This document shows positions 22,794 through 30,716 of a DNA stretch of 41,676 bases, piece after piece. A model generated the notes under the pieces. The model searched no databases, was not told where the DNA came from, and was given only the letters and a program-made list of their open reading frames with translations. Position 1 is the first letter of the stretch. Every line of letters begins with the position of its first letter. The position numbers were made by a program, and so were the translations under genes. This stretch comes from Virgisporangium ochraceum (GTDB taxonomy: Bacteria > Actinomycetota > Actinomycetes > Mycobacteriales > Micromonosporaceae). The stretch spans positions 1-41,676 of the forward strand of contig NZ_BOPH01000155.1 in NCBI RefSeq assembly GCF_016863655.1, given 5' to 3'.

Positions 22794-24371
22794 GTGACCG
22801 ACAGGAACCATTCCCCGAACGAGATTCCCGCGGAGTTCCGGCGCTCCGCGGGCGGTGGCACCACGTCGACGGGACGCGTGGAGCCGGTGCCCGACCAGAC
22901 CGGGCGCACCAACCAGGTGCCGTCCTCGCCGAGACTGGTACCCGACAGTGTCATCTCGCCGCCGCTGCGCGAGCGGATGGCCGCCGCCGGCGACGGTGAG
23001 CGCATCGGCCTGGTCATCGAGCTGAACAACAACCACCCGGAGGGTGTCGACGCGGCGCGGCGGCAGATCGTCGGTCGGATCGCGACGATCGCCCCGGCCA
23101 CCGAGGTCCGCGAACTGGGCAGCTACGTCGGCACGACGTTGACCGTCCCGCAGATCCGCGACCTCGTGAAGGGGGACGCGCGTGACCACGACGACGCCGC
23201 GGAACATTCGGACCCGGTGCGCCCCGCGCCGCGGTGGTCGATGCACCGGATCTGGCCGAACTTCGAGGTGCACGGCCTGATCTGCCGCACCGTCGGAACC
23301 ACGAAGGCGTCCGCCGCGCACCGCGCGTTCAACGCGCTCGGACAGGACGTCGTCTGGGCCGTCCTCGACTCCGGCATCGACCGCGCGCACGAGCACTTCG
23401 CGTTGCACGACAACCTGGCGGTCAACGGGCGCCTGGCGCACCGTAACTTCGTCGGCCCCGACGACGCCGACGCGACCCGCGACGCGTTCGGCCACGGCAC
23501 GCACGTCGCGGGGATCATCGCCGGCGAACAGCGGCCGCCCGCCAACGGCGACAGGCCGATCCTCGCCGCCGCATGGTACGCCGACGACCAGGGCTCGATG
23601 AGTGTCGTCGCGCAGGAGCTGCCCGGTGTCACCGGAATGGCGCCGCGGTGCAAGCTGGTGTCGTGCAAGGTCCTGCGGGACGACGGATCCGGTGACCTGG
23701 TCTCGTTGCTCGCGGCGTTGCGGTACATCCAGCAGCTCAACGACGACGGTCGCACGCTGCGGGTGCACGGGGTCAACCTGTCCGTCGGCTACCCGTTCGA
23801 CCCGACGTGGTTCTCGGCCGGGTCGACACCCGTGTGCCGGGAGGTCGACCGGTTGGTGCGGTCGGGGGTCGTCGTCGTGGTGGCCGCCGGAAACACCGGC
23901 TACGGCTGGGCTTTCGGCCCGCTCGAACAACGGATCCGGCTCGGGTTCGACATGACGATCAACGATCCCGGCAACGCCGAGCGGGTCATCACGGTGGGAT
24001 CGACCTCGGTGACGCCGTTCGTCAGCGGGGTCTCCTACTTCTCCTCCAAGGGCCCGACCGGCGACGGCCGGCAGAAGCCCGACCTCGTGGCGCCGGGGGA
24101 GCGGGTCGTGAGCGCCGGCGCCGGAACGCTGCTCGCGGACGCACAGCAGCACGTGGCGGGCGCCCGGTACGTCGAGAACTCCGGAACGTCGATGGCCGCC
24201 CCGCACGTCTCCGGCGTCGCGGCCGCGTTCCTGTCGGTGCACCGCGAGTTCATCGGGCGCCCCGAGGAGGTCAAGCAGATCCTCACGAGATCGGCGACCG
24301 ATCTCGGTCGCACCCGCAACTTCCAGGGACACGGACTGGTCGACGCGATGCGCGCGATCCAGGCGGTCTGA
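22794..24371 (+). CDS. S8 (subtilisin-like) serine protease lacking a signal peptide
   Basis: A 525-aa protein. The catalytic triad is D192 (AVLDSGID), H234 (FGHGTHVAG) and S466 (SGTSMAAPHVSG), with the oxyanion Asn in VVAAGNTG. The first 25 residues (TDRNHSPNEIPAEFRR) are polar, with no signal peptide, so the enzyme is probably cytoplasmic or exported by an unusual route. Residues 60-125 resemble an inhibitor-like prodomain. GAGGAGGG lies 4 nt before GTG 22794. The hydrolase gene follows after 24 nt with its own ribosome site, forming a likely two-gene operon. Divergent from the sugar transferase. Confidence 0.92.
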   Translation: MTDRNHSPNEIPAEFRRSAGGGTTSTGRVEPVPDQTGRTNQVPSSPRLVPDSVISPPLRERMAAAGDGERIGLVIELNNNHPEGVDAARRQIVGRIATIAPATEVRELGSYVGTTLTVPQIRDLVKGDARDHDDAAEHSDPVRPAPRWSMHRIWPNFEVHGLICRTVGTTKASAAHRAFNALGQDVVWAVLDSGIDRAHEHFALHDNLAVNGRLAHRNFVGPDDADATRDAFGHGTHVAGIIAGEQRPPANGDRPILAAAWYADDQGSMSVVAQELPGVTGMAPRCKLVSCKVLRDDGSGDLVSLLAALRYIQQLNDDGRTLRVHGVNLSVGYPFDPTWFSAGSTPVCREVDRLVRSGVVVVVAAGNTGYGWAFGPLEQRIRLGFDMTINDPGNAERVITVGSTSVTPFVSGVSYFSSKGPTGDGRQKPDLVAPGERVVSAGAGTLLADAQQHVAGARYVENSGTSMAAPHVSGVAAAFLSVHREFIGRPEEVKQILTRSATDLGRTRNFQGHGLVDAMRAIQAV

Positions 24372-24395
24372 CCATCGACGGCAGAAGGACGAGCC

Positions 24396-25688
24396 ATGAA
24401 GTTCGACTACACGGACGTTCAGTTCAGGACCGACGGATCGGCGCACGACCGCGCGCAGCTCGACGCCGCGACCGCGCTGGTGCGCAGGCCCGGCGTCACC
24501 GACGTGCTGGTGCTCGCGCACGGCTGGAACAACGACATGGACCGGGCCCGCCGGCTCTACGTCGACCTCACCGACCGGCTCCACGACGTCGGCGGCACGG
24601 TGCTGGCCGACAACCGCCGTCTGGCGGTCGTCGGTGTGCTGTGGCCGTCGATCCGGTGGGCCGACGACGACGACATCGCCGGCGGCGGCGCGTCGGTCGG
24701 TGCCGGGCGGCCCGAGCGCGTCGGTGAGTCGGTCGAGGACGCCGCCACCGCCACCCGGCTGGAGGAGCTGATGCCGGCGTTGGACGGCTCGGCCGCGGCC
24801 CGCGACGAGTTTCTCGCCCTCCTGCGCGGCATGCTGCCCACGCACGACGACGGCGCCGACGACGATCCGGTGCCGGAGACGCTGCGCTCCGGTCACACCG
24901 ACACCGTGTTCGCGGCGGCCTCCGGTCCCGACCTCGAACTGTCCCGGGTGCCCGAGCAGACCGGCGGCGCCGCGGCGTTCGGGCCCGGTGTCCCCGGCGG
25001 TGCCGGCGTCGGTGCCGGCGCCGGTGGGGCGGCGGGGTTCAGCTTCGGCGGCTTCCGGCGCGCCGCGCGCAACCTGCTGAACCTGACGACGTACTACACG
25101 ATGCGCGACCGGTCCGGAGACGTCGGACGCACCGGCGTCGCCGGGCTGCTGGGCGAGCTGGCCGCGGCGAAGCCGGTGACGCTGCACCTCGTGGGCCACT
25201 CGTTCGGGGCGCGGGTCATGTCGGCCGCGGCGGCCCGCCACCACCGGGTCCACTCGTTGACGCTGCTGCAGGCGGCCTTCAGCCACTACGGTTTTTCGGC
25301 GAAGTACGACAGCAGCGGTGCGCCGGGCGCGTTCCGGGCGGTGCTCGACCCGGGCCGGATGACCGGCCCGGTGATCGTCACCCACACCGAGAAGGACCGC
25401 GCGGTGGGCATCGCGTACGCGATCGCGTCGCGGCTGGCCGGCCAGGCCGGCAGCAACCTCGGTGACGCCAACGACCGGTTCGGCGGGCTCGGCCGCAACG
25501 GCGCCCAGAAGACCGACGAGGTGGTGGGTCCCGGCACCGGCCTGCACCAGGTGGGTGAGGCGTACACGTTCACCGCGGGCGGGGTCCACAACCTCAAGGG
25601 CGACCCGTTCATCACGTCCCACGGAACGGTGGCGGTGGACGAGGTGGCGTACGCCATCCTGCAGGCGATCGAGACCCCTGCGGGGTGA
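24396..25688 (+). CDS. Alpha/beta-fold serine hydrolase, partner of S8 protease
   Basis: A 430-aa protein. VLVLAHGWNNDMDRAR gives the oxyanion/HGW region and LHLVGHSFGARV the nucleophile elbow with S269; VIVTHTEKDRAVG fits the acid strand, and the late HNLKGD or TSHG may hold the His. Between the two halves is a Gly/Ala-rich, acidic insert (about 90-225). GAAGGA lies 7 nt before ATG 24396. Lipase-, esterase- or depolymerase-type activity is possible. The 3' end overlaps a truncated gene on the other strand. Its tight link with a signal-less S8 protease is the main clue to role. Confidence 0.78.
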   Translation: MKFDYTDVQFRTDGSAHDRAQLDAATALVRRPGVTDVLVLAHGWNNDMDRARRLYVDLTDRLHDVGGTVLADNRRLAVVGVLWPSIRWADDDDIAGGGASVGAGRPERVGESVEDAATATRLEELMPALDGSAAARDEFLALLRGMLPTHDDGADDDPVPETLRSGHTDTVFAAASGPDLELSRVPEQTGGAAAFGPGVPGGAGVGAGAGGAAGFSFGGFRRAARNLLNLTTYYTMRDRSGDVGRTGVAGLLGELAAAKPVTLHLVGHSFGARVMSAAAARHHRVHSLTLLQAAFSHYGFSAKYDSSGAPGAFRAVLDPGRMTGPVIVTHTEKDRAVGIAYAIASRLAGQAGSNLGDANDRFGGLGRNGAQKTDEVVGPGTGLHQVGEAYTFTAGGVHNLKGDPFITSHGTVAVDEVAYAILQAIETPAG

Positions 25689-25908
25689 GGGCTCCCGTGG
25701 GCGCCGTCGCTGAGGGTGAGACGAACTCCTCGGCGGCGCGGACGGAGTCGAAGTCGAGGTCGATGCTGACGTACCGCTCGTCGTCGACGGGGCGCAGGAT
25801 GTGGTGTTGCCGGACCCCGGCCCGCTCGCGTGCGGCGCCGAACGAGTCGAACGCCCGCAGCCAGGTGTCGTAGTCGGTGATCGCGTGCTCGATACGTAGT
25901 GTCGCCAT
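25612..25908 (-). pseudogene. Truncated antibiotic-monooxygenase-like (dimeric alpha+beta barrel) gene
   Basis: From ATG 25908 the first ~65 residues look genuine (ATLRIEHAITDYDTWLRAFD, HHILRPVDDERYVSIDLDF, VRAAEEF), as in small ABM-like/ferredoxin-fold proteins. After VRAAEEF the reading turns into low-quality sequence (SPSATAPTGALTPQGS) and runs 77 nt into the 3' end of the convergent hydrolase gene, so the original C-terminus is gone. On the other side it abuts the IS3 remnant, suggesting rearrangement. A short functional protein cannot be excluded. Confidence 0.6.
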
Positions 25909-25934
25909 GTATTCGACGCTACGTTCGGGCGTGG

Positions 25935-26461
25935 CGGGTGCCGCCAGATCAGTGAAGGCGGCGTCGATCACCTGCTCGACGGCGGATCGGTGTCAGCGCT
26001 CTCGGAGATCAGCCCCAAGAGCGCGTGTGCCTTTCCCACAACATCAAGCGCGGCCTTGGCCCGGGCCAGCTCTACGCGCAACCGCTCGTTCTCCGCCAGC
26101 AACCGCTCGGCGTCCCGGTCGGTCTGGCTGCGGGCCGGTGCATGGGCTTGTCCGCCACGCCCGCGAGCGCGCCGGCGTCACGGGCGCGCCGCCACTCGAT
26201 GATGTGCGACGAATAGAGCCCTTCCCGCCGCAGCAACGCACCCTTTGCACCCGGCCCGGTCGCCGCGTCGTACTCGGCAACCTCGCCAGCTTGTACTCGG
26301 CGGTGAACGTCCGCCGCTTCGGCTGCTCCGCCCGAGGACCCATCGGTTCATCATCGGTCACGCCGGCCCTACGGTCGGCTCGAGTCATCGTCAACGTCGA
26401 TCCTCCTGTACTCGCCCTGCTCAGAGCATCTGTCTCAGCTCAGCCTGACAGATAGGGGACA
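25935..26461 (-). mobile_element. Remnant of IS3-family insertion sequence (left part only)
   Basis: Read on the minus strand, the left end begins TGTCCCCTATCTGTCAGG at 26461, followed by a GAGCTGAGACAG stretch typical of IS3-type ends. Then comes an OrfA transposase remnant, and at its end the start of OrfB in a different frame (EQVIDAAFTDLAAP near 25940-25975), the normal orfA/orfB overlap. The element stops after about a dozen OrfB codons; the DDE catalytic part and right end are absent. It is joined directly to the upstream side of the truncated ABM-like gene. Confidence 0.75.
25996..26394 (-). pseudogene. IS3 OrfA transposase, frameshifted
   Basis: The N-terminus reads PKRRTFTAEYKLA (the start of the HTH domain); a frameshift then gives YDAATGPGAKGALLRREGLY and SSHIIEWRRARDAGAL; a further shift gives LLAENERLRVELARAKAALD, the leucine-zipper C-terminus, and ISESADTDPPSSR before the stop. 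At least two frameshifts make it non-functional. Confidence 0.78.
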
Positions 26462-26685
26462 CCCAGCCGCAGGGTCCTCGACGTCATCGCCTACCTGGCC
26501 CGGTGAAGCGATGCGTGAGGGAGCGGCGCAGCACGGCAGGTGAGCGTCCCCGTCCGCGACCAGGTCGGTGAACGTCATCCGCGCTCGCCGGAACCGCGCC
26601 GGTGAACCCGGTTGTCGTGTCCGGGCGGGAGCAGCCATGGACAGATGTCGCATCGTGAGTGGTTGGCCACGCTAGCCTGGCCGCC
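26462..26685. other. Non-coding gap beside IS3 remnant
   Basis: I see no convincing gene here. A TAGCCT box at 26673-26678, 7 nt before the ATG at 26686, could be the -10 of a leaderless transcript for the lipoprotein gene. Confidence 0.35.
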
Positions 26686-27195
26686 ATGAGAGTGGGAATC
26701 GTGATCCCGGTGATCGCGGCGATGGTCCTGATGCTCGGCGGATGCGGGGAAGACCCCTTCGATCCGGCCGCCTCCCGGCCATGCGACTTCTTCACCGAGG
26801 AGGAGCTGGACAAGTACGTGCTGCAGGTCGAGGTCAACGAGTCCAACCGGTGCAGGTTTGGCAAGACGCCGCCCGCGCAGGACACGCTCACGCACGTCAC
26901 CGTCGAGTACCGCGACAGCGAGCCCGCCACCGTCGCCGCGGCCCTCAAGCTCCCTCCGGTCGACGGCCAGAAGTCCAAGCAGACCACTGTCGCGTTCAAG
27001 GGCTCGATCGACGTCGAGAACAAGACGGGGACCTGTGCGATGGTGGCACCGATCGGCCGGGGGCGATCCCTGGTCGTCGGGATCGGCACAGACACCGGCG
27101 GGATCACGTGGGTGTCCGAAGGCCCGAAAGACGACCCGTGCGACTACGTGGCATACCAGTTCAAGGAGATCGAAGCCAAGCTGCGGCGCGACTGA
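26686..27195 (+). CDS. Secreted lipoprotein, DUF3558-like
   Basis: A 169-aa protein with a signal peptide (MRVGIVIPVIAAMVLML) ending in the lipobox LGGC at C20. The mature part has further cysteines (SRPCDFF, NRCRFG, GTCAMV, DPCDYV), suggesting two disulfides, and the RPCDFFTEEELDKY start is typical of actinobacterial DUF3558 lipoproteins. It would be anchored on the outer face of the membrane. Function unknown. Start may be leaderless. Confidence 0.75.
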   Translation: MRVGIVIPVIAAMVLMLGGCGEDPFDPAASRPCDFFTEEELDKYVLQVEVNESNRCRFGKTPPAQDTLTHVTVEYRDSEPATVAAALKLPPVDGQKSKQTTVAFKGSIDVENKTGTCAMVAPIGRGRSLVVGIGTDTGGITWVSEGPKDDPCDYVAYQFKEIEAKLRRD

Positions 27196-27201
27196 GCAGG
27201 C

Positions 27202-28009
27202 ATGGAACGGCCACGTCGAACGGGAACCGCCCGTCTGGACGCCGAGACCCGCTGATACCGGCTCGCGGCCAGCGTCGCCACCGGCCCGGCGTTGACCGCC
27301 GTGGGGGTGAGGTGTGGACGGTGAGCCTGCCGTGCGGCCGTTCGACGCGTACGTGTGGGTGCTGACCGATCCGGAGACGTCTGTCGGGGTGGCGCCACTG
27401 GCTCCGTGCCGCCGCCGCTCATGCCCGAGCTGCCACGGCTCATCCGGCTCAAGTACCTCACCCGGGTCAACCGGTGGACCGGCCTGTCCGGGGCCGCATG
27501 TCTGGACGCGCCCGGGGACAGCCGGGTCTGGCGGGACCTGCTGCGGGGTCACGGCGTCACCGATGTCGCGTCTGTGGTGTTCCGGGACCGGTACGGCTGC
27601 TGGGCGTTCCTCGACCTGTGGCGCCTCGGCGGCGCGTTCGACCGGCGCGAGTTGGCCGTCCTCGACGACGTCGCCGCCCTGGTCACTGGAGACCTGCGGC
27701 GGTGCGCGCTGGCTCACGGTGCGCGCCGCGCGTCTCGGTCCGCCGACCGGCGCGGACGCCCAGATCGCGGTCACCATCGAGGAGAGCACGGCCACCGAGC
27801 GGACCGCCGTGTTCGCCCGTGCCTGCGGGCTGGGCGTCCGGGAGAGGGAACTGCTGCACCACCTGTCGACCGGTGCGGACACCCGCACCGTCGCGGCCCG
27901 GATGTTCCTCAGCGGGAACACCGTTCAGGACCACCTGAAATCCATCTTCGACAAGACCGGCACGCGCAGCCGGCGGGCGCTGCTCTCCCGCGTCCTGGGT
28001 ACCGCCTGA
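27202..28009 (+). pseudogene. Decayed LuxR-type helix-turn-helix regulator
   Basis: Pieces of one regulator occur in different frames. A start region near 27311 reads VRPFDAYVWVLTDPETSVGV, then PELPRLIRLKYLTRVNRWTG and VTDVASVVFRDRYGCWAFL in a second frame (about 27420-27710), then back in the first frame AQIAVTIEESTATERTAVFA and a complete LuxR HTH (RERELLHHLSTGADTRTVAA, MFLSGNTVQDHLKSIFDKTG). The middle section normally found between the two halves is missing, so there was a deletion as well as frameshifts. Possible N-terminal codons reach back to about 27202. Not expected to be functional. Confidence 0.75.
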
Positions 28010-28022
28010 CAGCGCCTCACGC

Positions 28023-28592
28023 CTACCGCGTCGACGTCATCGCCGTGACCAGGAGGTCGATGCGTTCGTCCTGTCGGGCCGGGGGGATGCGGCCGCTCCC
28101 GGCCAGCAGGGCGATGCCGTGCAGGGCGCTCCACGCCACCTCGGCGCGCAGGTCGCGGCGGTCGTCGTCCGGTGGGAAGCAGCTGACGAACTCGTCGAAA
28201 CCGGCCCGCATCACGGCGGGCGTCTCGTCGCTGGCGAACCTCAGGTCGGTCGGCAGGATGAACATGGCCTGGTAGAGGGCGGGTCGCCGGGCCGCGAACT
28301 CCAGGTACGCGACGCAGACGGCGCGCAGGGCCGGTCCGGATGCCGCCTGCCGGGCTTCGCGCAGGTGCGCGGCCAGCTCGGCGAACCCGTCCAGGGCGAC
28401 GGCGCTCACGATGGCGTCCTTGCCGTGGAAGTGGCTGTACAGGACCGGCTGGCTGTACTCGACCCGGTCGGCCAGCCGGCGGGTGGTCACGGCGTCCCAG
28501 CCTTCGGCCTCCGCGAGTTCGCGCGCGGCCGTGATGATCATTTGGTGACGGTGTGCGCGTTCGCGTTCGCGACGTTCGCTGACGGCGGACAT
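28023..28592 (-). CDS. TetR/AcrR family repressor
   Basis: A 189-aa protein. The N-terminal HTH is ITAARELAEAEGWDAVTTRR plus LADRVEYSQPVLYSHFHGKD, standard for TetR, followed by a WHG/TetR_C-type ligand domain (LEFAARRPALYQAMFILPTD). It is divergent from the DUF4267 membrane gene with three CTAGC/GCTAG-type sites between them, so it very probably represses that gene and itself. ATG 28592. Confidence 0.92.
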   Translation of the reverse strand: MSAVSERRERERAHRHQMIITAARELAEAEGWDAVTTRRLADRVEYSQPVLYSHFHGKDAIVSAVALDGFAELAAHLREARQAASGPALRAVCVAYLEFAARRPALYQAMFILPTDLRFASDETPAVMRAGFDEFVSCFPPDDDRRDLRAEVAWSALHGIALLAGSGRIPPARQDERIDLLVTAMTSTR

Positions 28593-28601
28593 GCGCCGAT
28601 C

Positions 28602-28664
28602 CTAGCAGCGCTAGTCTTCCTTTCGTTGATAATCTAGCGTTGCTAGCGAATCGAGCAACGCTAG
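28602..28664. promoter_or_regulatory. Operators for the TetR repressor (CTAGC-N3-GCTAG) and promoter
   Basis: Two perfect 13-bp palindromes, CTAGCAGCGCTAG (28602-28614) and CTAGCGTTGCTAG (28634-28646), plus a degenerate copy CGAGCAACGCTAG (28652-28664). GATAAT at 28628-28633 is a good -10 for the rightward gene, so the second operator covers its transcription start. Confidence 0.8.
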
Positions 28665-28686
28665 AACGATCGCCGCGGAGGAATCC

Positions 28687-29064
28687 ATGCTCACCACCAT
28701 CGCCACCGTGCTCGCCGGCCTGGTCGGACTGTTCGGCCTCTTCCTGGCCGCGAACGTCTTCCGGTCGCCGGCGGCCGCGGCCGGCTTCGGAATCCCCGGC
28801 ACGCCGGTCGCCGACCACACGTTCCAGGCCTGGCTGCGGGTCAAGGCCGTGCGCGACCTGGCGACCGGGCTGCTCGTCCTGGTCGCGCTGGTCGCGGGGC
28901 CACCCGACCTGCTCGGCTGGCTCATCCTGACCGCCGCGGTCATACCCGTCGGCGACGCGCTGATCGTGCTGCGCAGCAACGGCTCCAGGGCGACCGCGTT
29001 CGGCGTCCACGGAGCCACCGCCGCGGCGATGATCGCGGTCGGCGCGCTGCTGCTGGTCGGGTGA
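28687..29064 (+). CDS. DUF4267 family membrane protein
   Basis: A 125-aa protein with four hydrophobic segments (TIATVLAGLVGLFGLFLAA; LATGLLVLVALVAG; LLGWLILTAAVIPVGDALI; ATAAAMIAVGALLLV) and the family-like FGIPGTP and VRDLATG motifs. GGAGGAATCC at 28676-28685 gives the ribosome site just before ATG 28687. These proteins are commonly encoded next to TetR regulators; function is unknown. Confidence 0.85.
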   Translation: MLTTIATVLAGLVGLFGLFLAANVFRSPAAAAGFGIPGTPVADHTFQAWLRVKAVRDLATGLLVLVALVAGPPDLLGWLILTAAVIPVGDALIVLRSNGSRATAFGVHGATAAAMIAVGALLLVG

Positions 29065-29070
29065 CCGGCG

Positions 29071-29529
29071 ATGGAGATCACCCCCATCGGCGTCGTACGC
29101 AATGACCGGACCGACGTGCGGAACACCGACAACTGGGGAGCCGTCCGCAGCACGATCACGGTCGACGAGCGCTTCGGCGACGCGTGTCTGCAGGGTCTGG
29201 AGGGCTTCTCCCACGTGGAGGTCCTGTTCGTCTTCGACCGCTTCCCCGAGACCGACGACCACCGCGAACCCGGCCCCTACCGCGGCCGCGCCGACCTCCC
29301 GCCCATGGGCGTGTTCGCCGGCCGCGGTCCCCGCAGACCGAACCGCATCGGGGTGACCTCCTGCGCCATCGTGTCCGTCGACGGCCGCGAGCTGACCGTG
29401 GTGGGCCTCGACGCGGTCTCGGGCACGCCGGTGGTCGACCTGAAGCCGGCGATGGTCGAGTTCCTGCCGCGCGGCGTCACCCAGCCGGAATGGGTCAGCC
29501 GCATGATGTCGGAGTACTTCGCGCCATGA
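29071..29529 (+). CDS. trmO: tRNA (N6-threonylcarbamoyl-A37)-N6-methyltransferase, TrmO/TsaA family
   Basis: A 152-aa protein of the short TsaA/TrmO type. Motifs are ITPIGVVRNDRTDV, FSHVEVLFVFDRF, GVFAGRGPRRPNRIGVT (the SAM-binding beta-barrel signature) and GTPVVDLKPAM. The C-terminal domain of E. coli TrmO is absent, as in many actinobacterial copies, so the tRNA activity is less sure than the family. It begins 6 nt after the DUF4267 gene and may share its TetR control. Confidence 0.85.
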   Translation: MEITPIGVVRNDRTDVRNTDNWGAVRSTITVDERFGDACLQGLEGFSHVEVLFVFDRFPETDDHREPGPYRGRADLPPMGVFAGRGPRRPNRIGVTSCAIVSVDGRELTVVGLDAVSGTPVVDLKPAMVEFLPRGVTQPEWVSRMMSEYFAP

Positions 29530-29546
29530 GAGTGAAGCGTGGGCAC

Positions 29547-29563
29547 TAGGATTCTGAAGTGTG
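29547..29563 (+). promoter_or_regulatory. -10 box and leaderless start of HxlR gene
   Basis: TAGGAT (29547-29552) lies 8 nt before GTG 29561 and there is no ribosome site, the arrangement expected for a leaderless transcript. Confidence 0.5.
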
Positions 29564-30217
29564 AACCGCCGCTCCTACCACCAGTACTGCGCCACCGCGA
29601 GGGCGCTCGACGTCGTCGGGGAACGCTGGACGCTGCTGTTGGTGCGCGAGCTGCTCACCGGTCCCAAACGCTTCGGTGACCTGCAGGCCAACCTTCCCGG
29701 CATGGGTACGGGCCTGCTCGCCGCGCGGCTACGTTTTCTGCAGGACGCGGGGGTGGTGGGCCCGGTGACCCTGCCGCCACCGGCGCGCACCGCGGCGTAC
29801 GCCCTCACCGAGGCCGGCGCCGAACTGGAGCCGGTCGTGATGGCGCTGGCCGGCTGGGGGATGCGCTGGGCCTACGGCGAGCGCGACGAGGGCGAGACGT
29901 TCCGGCCCGGCTGGGCGGTACTGGGGATGCAGGCCAGATTCGACCCCGCGGCGGCCGCCGACGTGAGCGCCGTCTACGAGTTCCGCGTCGACGACGACGT
30001 CTTCCACGTCCGGGTGCACCACGGCACGATCGAGTCCGTGCACGGACCGGCGCAGCACCCCGACGTGGTCGTCGAGACCACTGGCGACGTCTTCGCCGAC
30101 CTGGCGGCCGGCCGGCTCAGCGCGGCGGAGGCGGTCCGCGCGGGCGGAACCACCGTCACCGGCGACCGGCAGGCCGCCCGCAGGCTGCGGTCGATGTTCC
30201 CCGTGCCGCGGGGATGA
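29561..30217 (+). CDS. HxlR family regulator with SCP2-like C-terminal domain
   Basis: A 218-aa protein. Residues 1-100 are an HxlR winged helix (YCATARALDVVGERWTLLLV, GPKRFGDLQANLPGM, YALTEAGAELEPVV). Residues 120-218 (GMQARFDPAAAADVSAVYEF, FHVRVHHGTIESVHG, VVVETTGDVFADLAAGRLSA) resemble an SCP2/sterol-carrier fold, probably a ligand-binding domain. Plain HxlR proteins are about 110-130 aa, so the tail is a true fusion. It is convergent with the Ohr gene with a 3-nt gap. It may regulate the ohr/hydrolase divergent pair (inference). Confidence 0.88.
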   Translation: MNRRSYHQYCATARALDVVGERWTLLLVRELLTGPKRFGDLQANLPGMGTGLLAARLRFLQDAGVVGPVTLPPPARTAAYALTEAGAELEPVVMALAGWGMRWAYGERDEGETFRPGWAVLGMQARFDPAAAADVSAVYEFRVDDDVFHVRVHHGTIESVHGPAQHPDVVVETTGDVFADLAAGRLSAAEAVRAGGTTVTGDRQAARRLRSMFPVPRG

Positions 30218-30220
30218 GGC

Positions 30221-30637
30221 TCAGACCGCCAACGGCACGCCGTTGACGGTGAACGCCACACCGACGTTGCCCCGGATCGCGTGGGAGTACGGGCAGATCC
30301 GGTGGGCGGCGCGGACCAGCTCGGCCGCGTCGTCGGTGCCGGGCAGGGACACGTCCAGCTCGACGCCCAGCTTCAGCGCGCCGCCGTCGGCCGGGAGCAG
30401 CGACACCCGGGCGTCGATCGTCGTGTCGAGCGTGCGGCCCGGTGCCGCCAGGTCGAGGGCGGCCTCGAAGCAGGCCGCGTAACCGACGGCGAACAACTGC
30501 TCCGGGTTGGTGCCCGAGCCGTCGCCGCCCAGCTCCTTGGGCATCCGGATGCGGACGTCCAGCTCGCCGCCCGGTGTACGGCCGTGCCCGTCGGTGCGGC
30601 CGCCGGTCACGCGGGCTTCTGCGGTGTAAAGAGCCAC
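30221..30637 (-). CDS. ohr: Organic hydroperoxide resistance protein (Ohr/OsmC family)
   Basis: A 138-aa protein with the two redox cysteines C56 (VGYAACFEAAL) and C115 (HRICPYSHAIRGNV), the Ohr-type signatures, and NPEQLFA before the first Cys. It reduces organic peroxides using lipoyl or thiol donors in the cytosol. GGAGGGG lies just before GTG 30637. No OhrR-type MarR gene is adjacent; the HxlR gene is the neighbouring regulator. Divergent from the alpha/beta hydrolase across palindromic sequence. Confidence 0.92.
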   Translation of the reverse strand: MALYTAEARVTGGRTDGHGRTPGGELDVRIRMPKELGGDGSGTNPEQLFAVGYAACFEAALDLAAPGRTLDTTIDARVSLLPADGGALKLGVELDVSLPGTDDAAELVRAAHRICPYSHAIRGNVGVAFTVNGVPLAV

Positions 30638-30653
30638 TTCCCCTCCTTCGCTA

Positions 30654-30689
30654 CTTCAAAAACAGGAAGTTGAAGGTATAAGTTCCTGG
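30654..30689. promoter_or_regulatory. Overlapping inverted repeats between ohr and hydrolase genes
   Basis: CTTCAA (30654-30659) pairs with TTGAAG (30670-30675), and CAGGAA (30663-30668) pairs with TTCCTG (30684-30689). TATAAG at 30677-30682 is a plausible rightward -10. This AT-rich patch in a GC-rich genome is likely the shared promoter/operator. Confidence 0.6.
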
Positions 30690-30716
30690 TGTGAAAGAGC
30701 AAGAGGGGAGAGACCG

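Noticed and set aside
24980..25035. Gly/Ala repeat in the hydrolase as a possible tandem repeat element
   Set aside because: It is an in-frame low-complexity linker, common in GC-rich genes.
22749..25622. 957-aa open frame on the minus strand
   Set aside because: Antisense to the S8 protease and hydrolase genes; no domain and strongly biased composition.
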